Shown here in pieces: positions 36,192 to 47,560 of a stretch of DNA of 64,000 nt. Under the pieces are notes generated by a model. The model saw only the letters and a program-made list of their open reading frames with translations, ran no database searches and had not been told where the DNA came from. The position numbers and the translations under genes were made by a program. The DNA is from Silene conica (taxonomy: Eukaryota > Streptophyta > Magnoliopsida > Caryophyllales > Caryophyllaceae): the NCBI GenBank assembly GCA_029255685.2, contig CM055317.2, positions 74,265,460 to 74,329,459 of the forward strand, given 5' to 3'. How positions within the stretch are numbered: position 1 is the first letter of the stretch; each line of letters opens with the position of its first letter.

Positions 36192-37949
36192 AAACCCTAA
36201 CCTCCTCCTTCTCTACTCATTTTTCAGATTTGATAACACAAACACAATCTCCATTTGTATACATTTCACCTTCAATCTTAAAACTCACATAAAACGTTCG
36301 TTACTTATCCGATTGAGACGATTCTTGCGCCCACAGATTCCTCTTCCCGTCCCCCATCTTTCTAGGTAAGTTTTATACCAAAATCTTTTCATCTTATAAT
36401 CTGACCGTGCCCTTCTTATGCACGTTTTCCGAGTTAATTCCGTTAATGGCGTTTCTAGTTGTGGGCTTGGTCGATTGGAGTAGCTTGGAGGCAATTCTTG
36501 GTGGTTTTGTGAAGCTAAAAGGTGACGATAATGAGAAAAGCTCGGCCTTTGTCTTAAATTAATTAGACATGTGAATTCTTGTTGTTTATGTGAAATTGAT
36601 GTGAGTTTTATGTTTAATAGTTAGTGGGTAATTAGTATCCGTCACATATTCATGTTGTTCATCTCCGGAATGTGGTTAATTGCGACTGTGATGCTGCTGT
36701 AGTTGGTGTTCATTGTTGTTATTCATGCCGTTGAATGTTGTTATTCATGTCCCTGGTCGGGTTCGTGGTCATTATTTATGTTGCTGGTTGCTGCTATTGT
36801 GTCCCTGCTACAATAACATTTCGCTGCTACTACTACTCTACAGTGCTTTTAGTTGTTCTCGTTGTTAGCGTTGGATATGGTTAAGTGTAAAGTTTAATGA
36901 ATGTTGATTAGTTGTTGCCGTGTGATGTTGCTGCTACTACTATTTGCCACTACTTCTAAGTACTGACATATATATCTAATGTATAATGTTTATTATTTTA
37001 TTATTAATTATTATCATTACTTTGGCTACTACATTATTTTATTATTAATTATTATCATTTCTAATCTTACGCTATTGCTACGAGCCTACGACTACTTTAA
37101 TATTATTATTATTTTATTATTATTTTACGGACGTGCTAGGTTGCCTGCTTGAATTAATTAATTTACGTATGTTCTTGATAGCTTGTTTACGTTTAAATAT
37201 AATACGTTAGAAATCGTTACGAATTAGTAATGGGTTACGGTTTTATTTTAAGAAGCAAGTCTAAATGATTAGTTAGTTAACCGGTTTCCCGAATAATTAA
37301 AATACGACTTGTTATATTAATTTATCACATGTTAATTTTATATATAAAATATGAGGATATAATATGAAATGTTAAATTAGTTCTTGTTTCTCTTTTCCGA
37401 ACGAACTATACATTTAATTTACGATTCTTTTGTTATTTTATATGCGTAATGATTTTCGTAAAGAATATACGTTATATTACATGAATTGTATGTTTGTTTG
37501 AAGTCCCGAAAATTGGGCGGCACTTATATTGAGTTCGGAAATGGATTTGAGGAGAAAGACTTAGAAGACTGATTGTCATTCGAGTTTGAGTTGTTGTACA
37601 TCTTTGAGATGACATATTGTGATTTGTGTAAACCTGCTGTGCGCTGCTATAGTACTCGAGTTCTCACCTGATTGCATTGTGTAGCTGGTTGGGCGTAGTG
37701 ACTTGGTCTCACGGTCAGGTCTTAGATTGTCTTCCCGCCTTCGGGCATATCTCGTTCCTAGCTAGTTCGGGTCTTGGGGGTGCCTTGTGCACTTGTCGAA
37801 TCGGGGATCGTGATTCGTTTGCGCTCCGAGAGTCTGGCCAGGTTTAGACTAGGACAGTCATTTGATGTCGTCCTACCAGGGGGTTGTATAGTCTGAGATT
37901 GGGGATGTCGTAGTATATAGACGAGTCGATTGTCGACCTGCTCATAGTA

Positions 37950-38180
37950 GTAAGAGTCGAGTCACTTGGTGACCTATCTCTTGTTTGTAGAGTCACTTGG
38001 TTGGCCTATAATTGTTAGAGTCGAGTCACTTGGATGACCTATCTCTTGTTTGTAGAGTCACTTGGTTGGCCTATAGTTGTTAGAGTCGAGTCACTTTGAT
38101 GACCTATCTCTTGTTTGTAGACTCACTTGGTTGGCCTATAGTTATTGGAGTCGAGTCACTTGGTGACCTATCTCTTGTTG
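37950..38180 (+). repeat. 65-bp tandem repeat within the solo LTR
   Basis: The landmark 'gagtcgagtcact' recurs at 37954, 38018, 38083 and 38148, with 'gacctatctcttgtttgtag' and 'cacttggttggcctata' in between. About 3.5 nearly identical units. Confidence 0.95.
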
Positions 38181-38213
38181 ATATAATTGGATGTTGAGTA
38201 TGCCTTAGTTGTA

Positions 38214-38472
38214 CTTCCTCCATTTTTATCCAAATACAAGATTTGCTTTATTCACGTTTGCCAACGCAAGTTTTGCGTGCTTCATATCTTTAACTACGTA
38301 TTTGTAAAAATTATAAAAGTTATATATCATCAATGTACTCGTAAAGACGAATTAAACAAGACCCCACATGAATATATTTTTTCTTACGTATTGAGAGAAA
38401 AATGAGATTGAAAATTGATTGGTGAATAGTGTACAAAAAGCAAATCTTGTATTTGGATAAAAATGGAGGAAG
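38214..38472. mobile_element. Stowaway-type MITE with perfect 33-bp TIRs
   Basis: A 259-bp element flanked by TA (38212-38213 and 38473-38474). The two ends are perfect 33-bp inverted copies beginning CTTCCTCCATTTTTATCC, the plant Stowaway (Tc1/mariner) pattern. AT-rich interior, no transposase. The perfect ends suggest a recent insertion, later than the host solo LTR. Confidence 0.93.
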
Positions 38473-39189
38473 TATTTGTGAATGTATGATACTTGGTTAT
38501 CTTAGTATTGTTCGTCCAAGGGATTGGACGACTCTTAGTCTGGTTTCGTAAATGGTTTGGATTGAAAGACCCCCGGCCGGGCAACCGGAAGGGAAACCGG
38601 CTCTCCTTCCAAATAGTTTCCGAAGTTGGTTGAGAGCCTTTGCATAGTATTGCATGATGTGATGAAAGATGAGATATTGTTATATATGCTTCACATGTTA
38701 TAAATGTCGGAGTATGTTGGATGTTTTACGTGTTACATGTTATTGACAATAGGTGGCTAGGAGCACTCTAGTCACTCCCCACTGACTGTGGCGCACATGT
38801 TGTATGTGTGTAGGTACATGAGGCTGTTTGCAGGGGGTTACGTTGAGGCTAGCGAGCGATGATCCTTCATCGTTGACGTTTACCTTTCGTTAGCTAGACC
38901 TTAGACTTACATTTCAGTATTTTGTGCCTGTAGGGATATGCTATCCCGGGCTGTTTGTATCGCACTTATATACTTATTTATGTTTTCTTTTCTTCCGCAT
39001 GTTTAGTATTGTTAAGACACCTCGCATGTTTTCTTATCATGTCAAAAGTTTTAAATTCCGCGTATTTTTGGCATGTTTTGTATGTTTACTTTTCCGCTGC
39101 CGCGAGGGGTTTTACACGCTTAGGGGGTGAGCGGCTAGGAACTGAGTGGAAAAATCTCCTCCCCCGCAATAAAAACGTTGTGGGAGGCA

Positions 39190-41085
39190 GCGACTAACCT
39201 TCTTTCTCTGAGTTTATTATTGGAAAACATAAGCAAATCAAACAGCCCCAAACATCATCCGCTATTCCTCAAAAATTGTGAGGTCGTTTTGTCTAACCCG
39301 AGAAACCGTCTATCGGTCTATATGATTCCCGGACATTTTTGTTTCCAGAACGATATATTATACACTCTAGTTTAAGCCATTTATTTGGGAGGCCGTATCG
39401 GGTCCTGTTTTACTTCTTACCAATTTTCTACAATATGTTCGAGGTCGATTGAGGAGTTACCATATTCAATTGCACCCCAAATAACAAGTATTAAATCATT
39501 TTTAGTGAGTATCTGGTTTTCGCCCGACCCTAATTTATCGCGCAAAAACAGTCCCAAACGTTTTCCGTTAATCCTCAAAATTTGTAAAGTCGCTTCGTTT
39601 GACCCAAGAAATCGTTCATGTGATTTGCGGACAGTTTTGTTACGGGAACCTAAACTCCTGAAAACTGTGTATTATACACTCCTTTATGAGATGTTCGGGC
39701 GGCCGTATCGGGTCGTGTTTCATTTCCTACCGATTTTTCCAACACCCGTCTGAGGTCGATTCAGGAGTTACCTTATTCAATCTCACCTCCAAATAACACA
39801 TATTATTAAACAATTTTTAACGAGTATGCGGTTATCGCCCGAGACTTGTTTCTCGCAGACAAACAACCCAAATCTCATCCGTTATTCCTCAAAATTTGTG
39901 AGGCCACTTTCACCTGATTTGAGAAACCGTCCATGAGATTTACGAACATTTTTGTTCTCGAAACTTGAAATTCGAAAATTGTGTATTATACACTCCATTT
40001 TGAGTCGTTCCGGAACCCATATTGGATTATTGGATACTTTTTCATTTCCTGCTGATATTTCTACCACATGTCCCGGGTCGATTCAGGAGTTACTCTTTTC
40101 AATTGCACCCCTAATTAACAATTATTAAACCATTTGGAATGAGTATCCAATTTTTATCTAAGACTAACACCGACAGTCTCAAATTTTCTGTTCTGATCCT
40201 CAAAACTTGTGAGGACTTATTATCTCATCTAATAAACTGTCCATGTACTTTACGAACATTTTTGTTCAGGACGCTAAAATCCAAAATATAGTGTATTATA
40301 TATACACTTCAGGGTGAGCTATTTGGAAGGCCGTATTGAGTCGTGTTTTTTTATATTGATATTTTTATCATGGGTCGGGGTGGTTTAAGGAATTGCCCTA
40401 TTGATCAATTTCATCCCTAAATAACAAGTATGAACCCATTTTTTTTAACTAGTATACGGTTTTCGCCCGATACTGGTTTATCGCACACAAACAACCTTAA
40501 ATGTAATCTGGTATTCCTCAAAAATTGTGAGGCCGCTTCGTTTGACCCGAGAAACTGTCAGTTTGATTTGTGAACATTTTGGTTCTGGAAATCTAGAATC
40601 CTGAAAACTGTGTATTACATTATTGCATTTTGAGCCATTCGGGAGGCCATATTGGGTCTTGTTTCTTTTTTCCCGGTTTTCTAACACTTGTCCGATGTCG
40701 ATTCAGAAGTTACCCTATTCATTTCACCCCAAATAAAAAGTATTAAACCAATTTCAACGAGGACTAATTTCCACCAGGGACTTGTTTATCGTATAGCGAC
40801 AACCTCAAATGTCTACTCTTGTTTCTCGAATTTGTAAGGTTGTTTAGTCTAACCTGAGAGACCGTCCGTGTGATTTACGAACATTTTTATTCTGAGACCA
40901 TAGAATCCCGAATACCATGCATTACATACACTTCAGTAACACTTCAATTTGTGTTGTTCAGGACACCATAGCGGGCCATGCTTCTTTTCCTCCCGGTATT
41001 TGTACCACATGTTCAGGTCACTCCGAGAGTAATCCAATTTAATATTAACCCCAACAGGTATTAAACCATTTTTCAAGTATTCGAG
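39190..41085 (+). repeat. Satellite block C, main part (about 313-bp monomers)
   Basis: Six monomers. 'tattatacact' or a variant recurs near 39356, 39670, 39981, 40296, 40612 and 40920. Shared words: 'gaggtcgattcaggagtta', 'attcaat(t/c)(g/t)caccc', 'ttatcgc(a/g)ca', 'cctcaaaatttgtgagg'. This is the same family and orientation as blocks A and B but a distinct subfamily. Ends in unrelated sequence near 41085. Confidence 0.92.
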
Positions 41086-41185
41086 GCCTATATGACCATA
41101 GTATTGTTTTATGTAATCGTAGAATAATATAATAAAATTGGACTGATATGGAAGCTAAAACTTAGGTGAAAATTTTTGAGTATCG

Positions 41186-42295
41186 TGTCACGCCTTTGTT
41201 ACTTTGACACTAAAAAAACCAAGCTTGTGTGCCACTTAACTCGCACTCCTTCGCAAGATAAGTCAAGCAACCCCTTTGCAGCTCTACACACTACAATTTG
41301 TTCTTGAAGCTCGTCGATTCGCTTCAAGAGGGGTTGGACTAGGGTAACCAACTTCTCATCCATCCTCTTATGAAGCCTCTCTTCAAGTGAGCTTGCAAGA
41401 ACGTTGAACGCACCTTGCATCTCCTGCCTTACAAGGTCGCTCACTCCATTATCCAACGCCTTGACCCAGTTTGAGACATCGCCCACCTTTTCAGTTTTTC
41501 CCTCAAGCGCCCCTTGGTGTTGCACCACAACTTCCTCCAAGCGCGCAAGTCGAGAACTAATAGTATAGACTTCTTTGCCTTTTGTACATTCATGATCCCA
41601 CTATTATTGGCACTAGTTGCTTCAACACCTAACATCTCTACAATGTATGGTGTCGCAGGCGAACCTTCTCTGATACCACTTGTCACGCCTTGGTTACTTT
41701 GACACTAAAAAAACCAAGCTCGTGTGTCACCTAACTCGCACTCCTTCGCAAGCTAAGTCAGGCAACCCCTTTGCAGCGAAATATTACAAGTGTTGTAGAG
41801 GTAAAATGTCGGATAAGAAGGCTAGATACTAAGTGAGAAGCTAGGTTACTTATATTACACTTGAATGCGTAAGAGAATTACAAGGTTTTGATACAATGTT
41901 TGGTGTGTGTCAGTGTGTGTTTGGTAGGATGGTTTGCAAATGATGTCCATTACCCCTATTTATACTACTCCTATGAAATTCTTTAGAAGCGGAACCTTCT
42001 AAAATGCTCTGGACATCACAACATCAGAAACTTTCGGAATGTTCCAGACACTACTAGACTTTATACCATGTACATGAATGTTCTAGTACCTTCTAGAACA
42101 TTCTGGACCCTTTTAGACAACTCTAGTATGCACTAGAATAATCTAGAAAAACCTAGAAGACTCCACACTACTCTAGAATATTCTAGACACCTCTAGAATA
42201 CTCTAAATTACTCTACACTATTCTAGAATAATCCTTCGAGTCTTGAATCGCGCTCATCATGTGAACCACGGTTGAGCGGGAAGCCAACCGTGACA
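41186..42295 (-). mobile_element. LTR-retrotransposon remnant with partial gag
   Basis: Reads on the minus strand. It has a 615-bp LTR (41681-42295, TGTCACGG to GCGTGACA), a primer site TGGTATCAGAGAAGG (41664-41678), a piece of gag-like coding sequence rich in charged coiled-coil wording (about 41200-41660), and then only the last 95 bp or so of the second LTR (41186-41280). A 4-bp ATCG flanks both sides (41182-41185 and 42296-42299). Most of the element is gone, so it is broken beyond function. It lies about 0.9 kb upstream of the receptor-kinase gene. The LTR carries heat-shock-element-like modules. Confidence 0.75.
42030..42230. promoter_or_regulatory. Cluster of heat-shock-element-like modules in the LTR
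   Basis: Repeated TTCnnGAA / GAAnnTTC modules: TTC-ta-GAA-ca-TTC (42091-42103), GAA-tg-TTC-ca-GA (42037-42048), GAA-tg-TTC (42076-42083), GAA-ta-TTC-ta-GA (42176-42187), TTC-ta-GAA (42221-42228), and many looser 'ctctagaat' copies. Three alternating modules meet the usual plant HSE definition. Stress-driven copia LTRs such as ONSEN are known to use HSEs. Function here is inferred; the array could simply be a decayed 'ttctagaa' minisatellite. Confidence 0.45.
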
Positions 42296-43178
42296 ATCGG
42301 CTCTATGAACAATCTTAGGATAATTTAAAGTTAAGACTTTGTCTTCTAAATTTTGTGAATTTTCTAAAAGTTTAAAATTGATGATAAACTTGATACGTAA
42401 GCCACCTATCACATTTGCTCTCACGGAATTATCCAATGTACACCTAAAGAAGCACAATTTTTCAATTATGATATTAATATCCGTCGCAAACTTACTATGA
42501 ATTGCTATATCATTTTTCATTACGAATTACATCGTCATTTAAAAGTCAGTTGAATATAGCACAATTATGCAATTATGCCGCCAACCGCCGTTCTTCTGTT
42601 ATTAGTGGAACATAACAAACCTAGAATATAGGATGCTAATAATCAACAATGGTCTTAATTGACAAAGAAATAAATGTAGAATATTATTATTCCGTTACTA
42701 TTAAGTAAGACGGTGTTACAGTATAAGACGATTCTTTCACAAAAAAACAATATATCTCTCAGCATTAAATGAATAATTCTTTTATACAAAAAACCGTTTA
42801 TCGTATAAGACTCTCTTAATCTATAATTTTTAGTTTTTATTTTATTTTTATGAGTATTACATTTCAACAAATTGACATTTGATACTACTACATACAATGA
42901 AGCACGTTCTCTATGTCAACCTTCTTACCTTAGTCGCTCCCCACAACACTTTTCAAAGTCTATCCTTACCATGTAGAAATCAAACCCTCCAAAAAAACAC
43001 ACCAAAAAAACACAAAACATACAAAAATTTGTTCCACTTTTTCCTTCTTAGGCTTATTTATAGTACAACCATCACCACCGTCGACACCGCCAGCGCGCTA
43101 TTGTAACCATGACGGCCGCCTAATCGACAACACAATACAAAACTAGCTAAACTACCAACAAAGATTAATTAACACACC
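42296..43178 (+). promoter_or_regulatory. Upstream region of the ERU-like receptor kinase
   Basis: About 880 bp of AT-rich sequence between the LTR remnant and the ATG. A TATA-like 'cttatttatagtac' lies at about 43049-43062, 120-130 bp before the ATG at 43179, with C- and A-rich leader sequence following, as expected for a plant promoter. Two phrases, 'gtataagac(g/t)', near 42720 and 42800 are of unknown meaning. No other gene seen. Confidence 0.45.
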
Positions 43179-46100
43179 ATGATCAACGAAAAAGAGTTTT
43201 GTCGGCCTCGACCGAGATTCTTTTCTCTTCTTTTCTTAATTAGTTTCGCTCTAACAATTGTTGCTCAGGATACTCCTCCTGAGAGTTCAAACGATACAAC
43301 GACCGCTCCTGCTAGCGCCCCTTCATCTCCGACAGCCTCCTTTACTCCACCTAATATACAAAAGTACACTCCTAAGGATAACGTCCGCATTGCCTGCGGT
43401 GCACAAGCGGACGTTACACTGCTTGATGGTCGGACGTTTAAGTCCGACCCATCAACAGTCAGCTTCCTTAGCACCAGCGAAGACGTTAAAGTCAACGTTA
43501 ATTCTATCAACACCACCACCAACAACAACAACAACGACGACAACGACACGGACATTGTAGTCCCGTCGTCTCCAAAACTATTTTTGTCTTGTAGAATATT
43601 TCCGAACGAGGCAACGTATAAGTTTCCAATCTCGGAACAAGGTTTCCACTTCCTCCGCCTCTACTTGTACCCTCTCCCTCACATCACCTACAACCTCTCC
43701 ACCGCGGTTTTCGGTGTCTCAACCGAAGAAACCGTCTTGCTACACGATTTCACCCTTCCTTCCCTTCCAAATCCCGTCTTCAAAGAATACTTAATCAACA
43801 TAACTTCAGACACACTCACCCTAAAATTCACCCCTAAAACGAACTCCCTAGCCTTCATCAACGCCATAGAGGTCGTCTCAGTGCCAGACGACCTCGTCCC
43901 AGACACCGCCTCCTCTGTTCCTCCAGGAGGCAGTGTCATAGACAGAGTCTCCAACTACGCCTTCGAGGTGGCCCACCGTGTGAACGTAGGTGGGCCACTC
44001 ATTACCCCGTCAAATGACACCCTATGGAGGACGTGGATGACAGACGTAGGATACAATGTCTTCCCAAAAGGGACATTTAATACAAGAATTGCCCCAAGGG
44101 AGGTCAAGTACCCAGACGGTGGGGCCACCGAGTTTATCGCCCCACCGTGGGTGTACTCCACAGCGGCAGAGATGGCGGTGGGCAACGCTAGTACAGCAGA
44201 GCCCAACTTTAATCTGACGTGGAAGTTGACCGTTGAAGATAATTATAACTACCTAGTAAGGCTACATTTTTGCGACATTGTGAGCGCAGCCATGAACGAG
44301 TTGTATTTTAACGTGTATTTGAATGGGATGGTGGGTGTTAATGGTCTTGACTTGTCCGTGCTCACCTCCGCCCTCGGTACCGCCTATTACAGGTATATAC
44401 TCCCTCCGTCTCCGAATGATTTATTGCTTATCATTTTCCGCTCTTATATTCTATGAGTATGAGTATTTTTTCCGAGCTTGTTGCCTCAACCTTTATTTGT
44501 TTTGAGCATATTTATATTTGCTGAGAGCTAGTTTAATTTTTTTTCTTGTTAAAACTAAAATTTAACCAAATTTATATTAAATATTTTTGATTTTTATTGT
44601 AATTTTTTTGAGCTTAATTGAGATTTTAACAACTGAACCCATAAACTATATAGCAATATTTATAATGCTCAGAAACTATAAAACTGGTGGTAGTACATTG
44701 GAGGTCGCTTACCGTTTTTTTGGTAGTATTATTTGTCGTTTTTTTCTTATTTTTCATTGTTCTATTATATAAATTGGTTTTGATGTCCTAGGCCAGTGGT
44801 TAAGGCGAGTTTTTTTGGACAAGATTTCCTAGCTAGTTTTGACATCAAAAACCTGTTCGCTCTGTAAAATGTTGCTAAAAATCTTGAAATCCTGATGAAA
44901 TAATTTACAGTAATTCACTGAACTAGTCTCTATGTTATTGTTGTATTGCTAATTGATCGAGAGGCAATTGCCAATGAACATTTCATTATCGATTATTCAA
45001 ACACGATCTCTATGTATTGTAACTCGTAAGCACGTGTTAGGGGTACGTTATTTCGACCCTTGCTTCTCCTTCGAGAGCCTTAGAATTGGTGTACCATTGT
45101 TCGACATACAACAAAATGTTCGATTTTGTAACTTTATTTTTTTGTATACGATAAACACAGGGATTTCGTGATCAACTCGACAACAATTACAAATAATTCA
45201 GTTATGATCCAAGTGGGGCCGGCCTCAGGTGGTGGTTCGAGTCAGCCAAATGCCATCCTGAACGGAATAGAGGTGATCAAAATGAGCAATTCTGCAGGAA
45301 GTCTAAGTGGGTTGTTTGATGTGAACGGGAACTACATGGGCGAAACGACAGGGGCTAAGACGATGAAGATATTGGCTGTGGTCGGTCTGGTGTTAGGCGT
45401 GGTGGCTTGTGTTCTCGTTATTGTCATGTTTATCCGGTGGCAGAGGCGGCCTCAAGATTGGGAAAGGTGTAATAGCTTTTCGTCGTGGCTACTACCACTC
45501 ACTTCAAGCCACACCTTCTTGTCTAGCAAAAGTCATACTGGTTCTAGGAAATCGACTGTCATGTTTGGATCTCGAAAGAGTAGCATTGTTTATTCGACTA
45601 ACAATGGGGTTGGAAAATTCTTTCGGTTTAATCAGTTGCAAGAGGCTAGTAACAATTTTGATGAGAACGCGGTGATTGGGGTTGGTGGGTTCGGGAAGGT
45701 TTACATGGGTCAATTAGAAGACGGGACTAAAGTCGCGATTAAGAGAGGTAACCCTCAGTCGGAGCAAGGAATCAATGAGTTTCAAACTGAGATTCAGATG
45801 CTTTCTCAGCTCAGACATCGCCATCTCGTGTCTCTTATCGGGTACTGTGATGAGAATGCTGAAATGTGCCTTGTGTATGAGTTCATGTCCAACGGTGTGC
45901 TTCGAGAACACCTATACGGGTCAAAGTTACAGCTTCCCTTGACTTGGAAGCAGAGGCTCGATATCTGTATAGGATCAGCCCGAGGCCTTCACTACCTGCA
46001 CACCGGGGCTGCACATTGCATTATCCATAGGGATGTCAAAACCACAAACATCCTCTTGGACGAGAAATTTGTAGCGAAAGTGAGTGACTTTGGACTCTCC

Positions 46101-46622
46101 AAAGCGGCCTGCCTAATCGAGCAAACTCACGTGAGTACTGCCGTGAAGGGCAGTTTTGGATACCTTGACCCAGAGTACTTCCGTAGACAGCAACTTACTG
46201 AGAAATCAGATGTTTATTCCTTTGGTGTTGTTCTTCTCGAGGTCCTTACTGCCCGTCCTGCCCTTGACACGAGCTTGTCAAGGGATCAAGTGAACTTGGC
46301 GGAGTGGGGGATGTCAAACTATCGAAAGGGGAATCTTGAGAACATCATAGATCCTAACTTGAAAGGGGCAATTAGCCCGGGTTCCCTAAAGAAGTATATC
46401 GAGGCAGCAGAGAAATGCTTGGCAGAGTATGGAGTAGATAGGCCGTCAATGGGGGATGTACTATGGCATCTAGAGTACGCTTTGCAGCTCCAAGACGCAA
46501 GTAATAACGTTGAGCCACCCGAAGATAATAGCTCGTTGTTGATCCCCTTCGAGTCAGCTTTCATGGTGGAAAGTTTAGGGGCTCATAATGGTCGTAGTCC
46601 TAGTAGTAACGATCATACTTAA
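43179..46622 (+). CDS. ERU: CrRLK1L malectin-like receptor kinase, ERULUS/CAP1-like
   Basis: Two exons, 43179-44392 and 45161-46622, join at TATTACAG|G to read SALGTAYYRDFVINSTTITN, the conserved family wording, giving 891 residues. A signal peptide covers about 1-30. The malectin-like ectodomain runs to about 445 and includes RVNVGGPLITPSNDTLWRTW and the PNAILNGIEVIKMSN end. The transmembrane helix is at about 473-498. The kinase domain has a Gly loop GVGGFG (578-583), Lys599 in VAIKRG, HRD with Asp696, and DFG with Asp714, so it looks active. The juxtamembrane SFSSWLLPL and FGSRKS and the NFDENAV stretch are closest to Arabidopsis ERU/CAP1 (root-hair tip growth), with BUPS kinases next. It acts at the plasma membrane in cell-wall sensing. 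Most family members lack introns in the coding region, so the 768-bp intron is notable. The Asn/Asp-rich run near residue 110 is a microsatellite-type expansion. Confidence 0.93.
44393..45160 (+). other. Intron of the ERU-like gene
   Basis: GT-AG intron of 768 bp. Seven bases after the donor it reads 'ctccctccgtctcc', a Stowaway-type left end, but no matching right end was found. A foldback occurs around 44774-44853 ('ggttttgatgtc' against 'gacatcaaaaacc') and includes a tRNA-A-box-like 'ccagtggttaaggcg', possibly a SINE fragment. Reading through the donor would stop after about 20 residues, so splicing is required. Confidence 0.7.
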
Positions 46623-47560
46623 GTCGCAGCTGAAACACTGCAGAACATCGCGGACTTGTCCTAACATTTGCTGTACTTTACAAATATTTGAATGTGCTTG
46701 GCTAATTTTGGTTGACGAGGCCAGGGATAATCACGGTATTAAGTGTCGATGTTGGTCTTGATCCTGCCATCGCTCATCGCAGCTAATTTTCATAGCTGCA
46801 CGTAAAGGTGCCCAGGGCACCGCAACACAGTGTTGAATGGCTATGGATCACCGACCTTCAGAACTTCATAAACTCCGCTAACTGGAGTCACAGTCGAGAT
46901 TTAATACCATGGTCATAACTGGTAGAGACCAACTTTCATTTTATAGCCTGAACTTCTGACCGGTTTGCGCTTCCCCTCTCATAATTTCTACATCTTTTTT
47001 CATAATTTGGTAAACTCTTCTCATTTTTTTACAATTCTCAAACCGACTTCTGCGCTTTTATAGTTGTATAGATTTGAAACTGTAATTCAGCTAAATGTAC
47101 ATTTTTCTTGTATAACGAAGCTTGCTACGGAACCTGCAAACTACTGTCGCCGTAAACAGTAAACAACTAAACAGCCGCTAGCTGTCTATACAAACAGTTA
47201 ACTACCGAGTACTGACATTGAGCTTTCTTCAAATGCTATTGAGAACTTTATCAGAACAGGACAACTTTTCTGCTCTGTTGGGACAAACCGTATTCAATTC
47301 GTAATTCTGCATTAAATCAGGCAACTCGGATTATATTATATTTGACAGTGTATGTGTACATGAATCGGCTACACCATAAATATTTATAGCTGTAGAAGCA
47401 ATACATTTCTGTACAATCTGCAGGACTGGCTGTTCTTTACAATGTGTACTGTACTAATACCAAAAAAAAATTAACAAAAACCGGGGAGACGTTTTTATCA
47501 TTAAAGAAGGCGATCATTAGAAGGATGACCGTCAACTCAACTTTCAATCCAATCAAGATG
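46623..47560. other. Intergenic region between convergent genes
   Basis: About 940 bp between the ERU-like stop and the stop of the ZRANB3-like gene on the other strand; it must hold both 3' UTRs. Single-copy texture, no repeats or open frames of note. Confidence 0.6.

Larger units (their letters stand above)
35737..39116 (+). mobile_element. Solo LTR (about 3.4 kb) of a gypsy-type retrotransposon
   Basis: It begins TGTAACATCCC and ends GGGGTTTTACA, flanked by a 5-bp direct repeat CGCTT (35732-35736 and 39117-39121). No primer site, purine tract or coding region lies between, so this is a single long terminal repeat left by recombination. The length and end wording are like the long LTR segment at 12525-15274, suggesting the same broad group (chromovirus or Tat-like). 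It holds a SINE, a Stowaway MITE and a 65-bp tandem repeat, so it is older than those. Non-functional. Confidence 0.75.

Noticed and set aside
36063-36209. Two 'aaaccctaa' telomere-like words
   Set aside because: They are the two copies of the SINE target duplication, not a telomere repeat run.
42893-42908. Candidate root-hair promoter element (TG..CACG) upstream of the ERU-like gene
   Set aside because: The spacer between TG and CACG is one base shorter than the published consensus. Interesting given the ERU role but not a true match.
43258-44206. Alternative-frame and antisense open frames over the receptor-kinase first exon
   Set aside because: Shadows of the real frame, whose malectin-like and kinase domains are intact.
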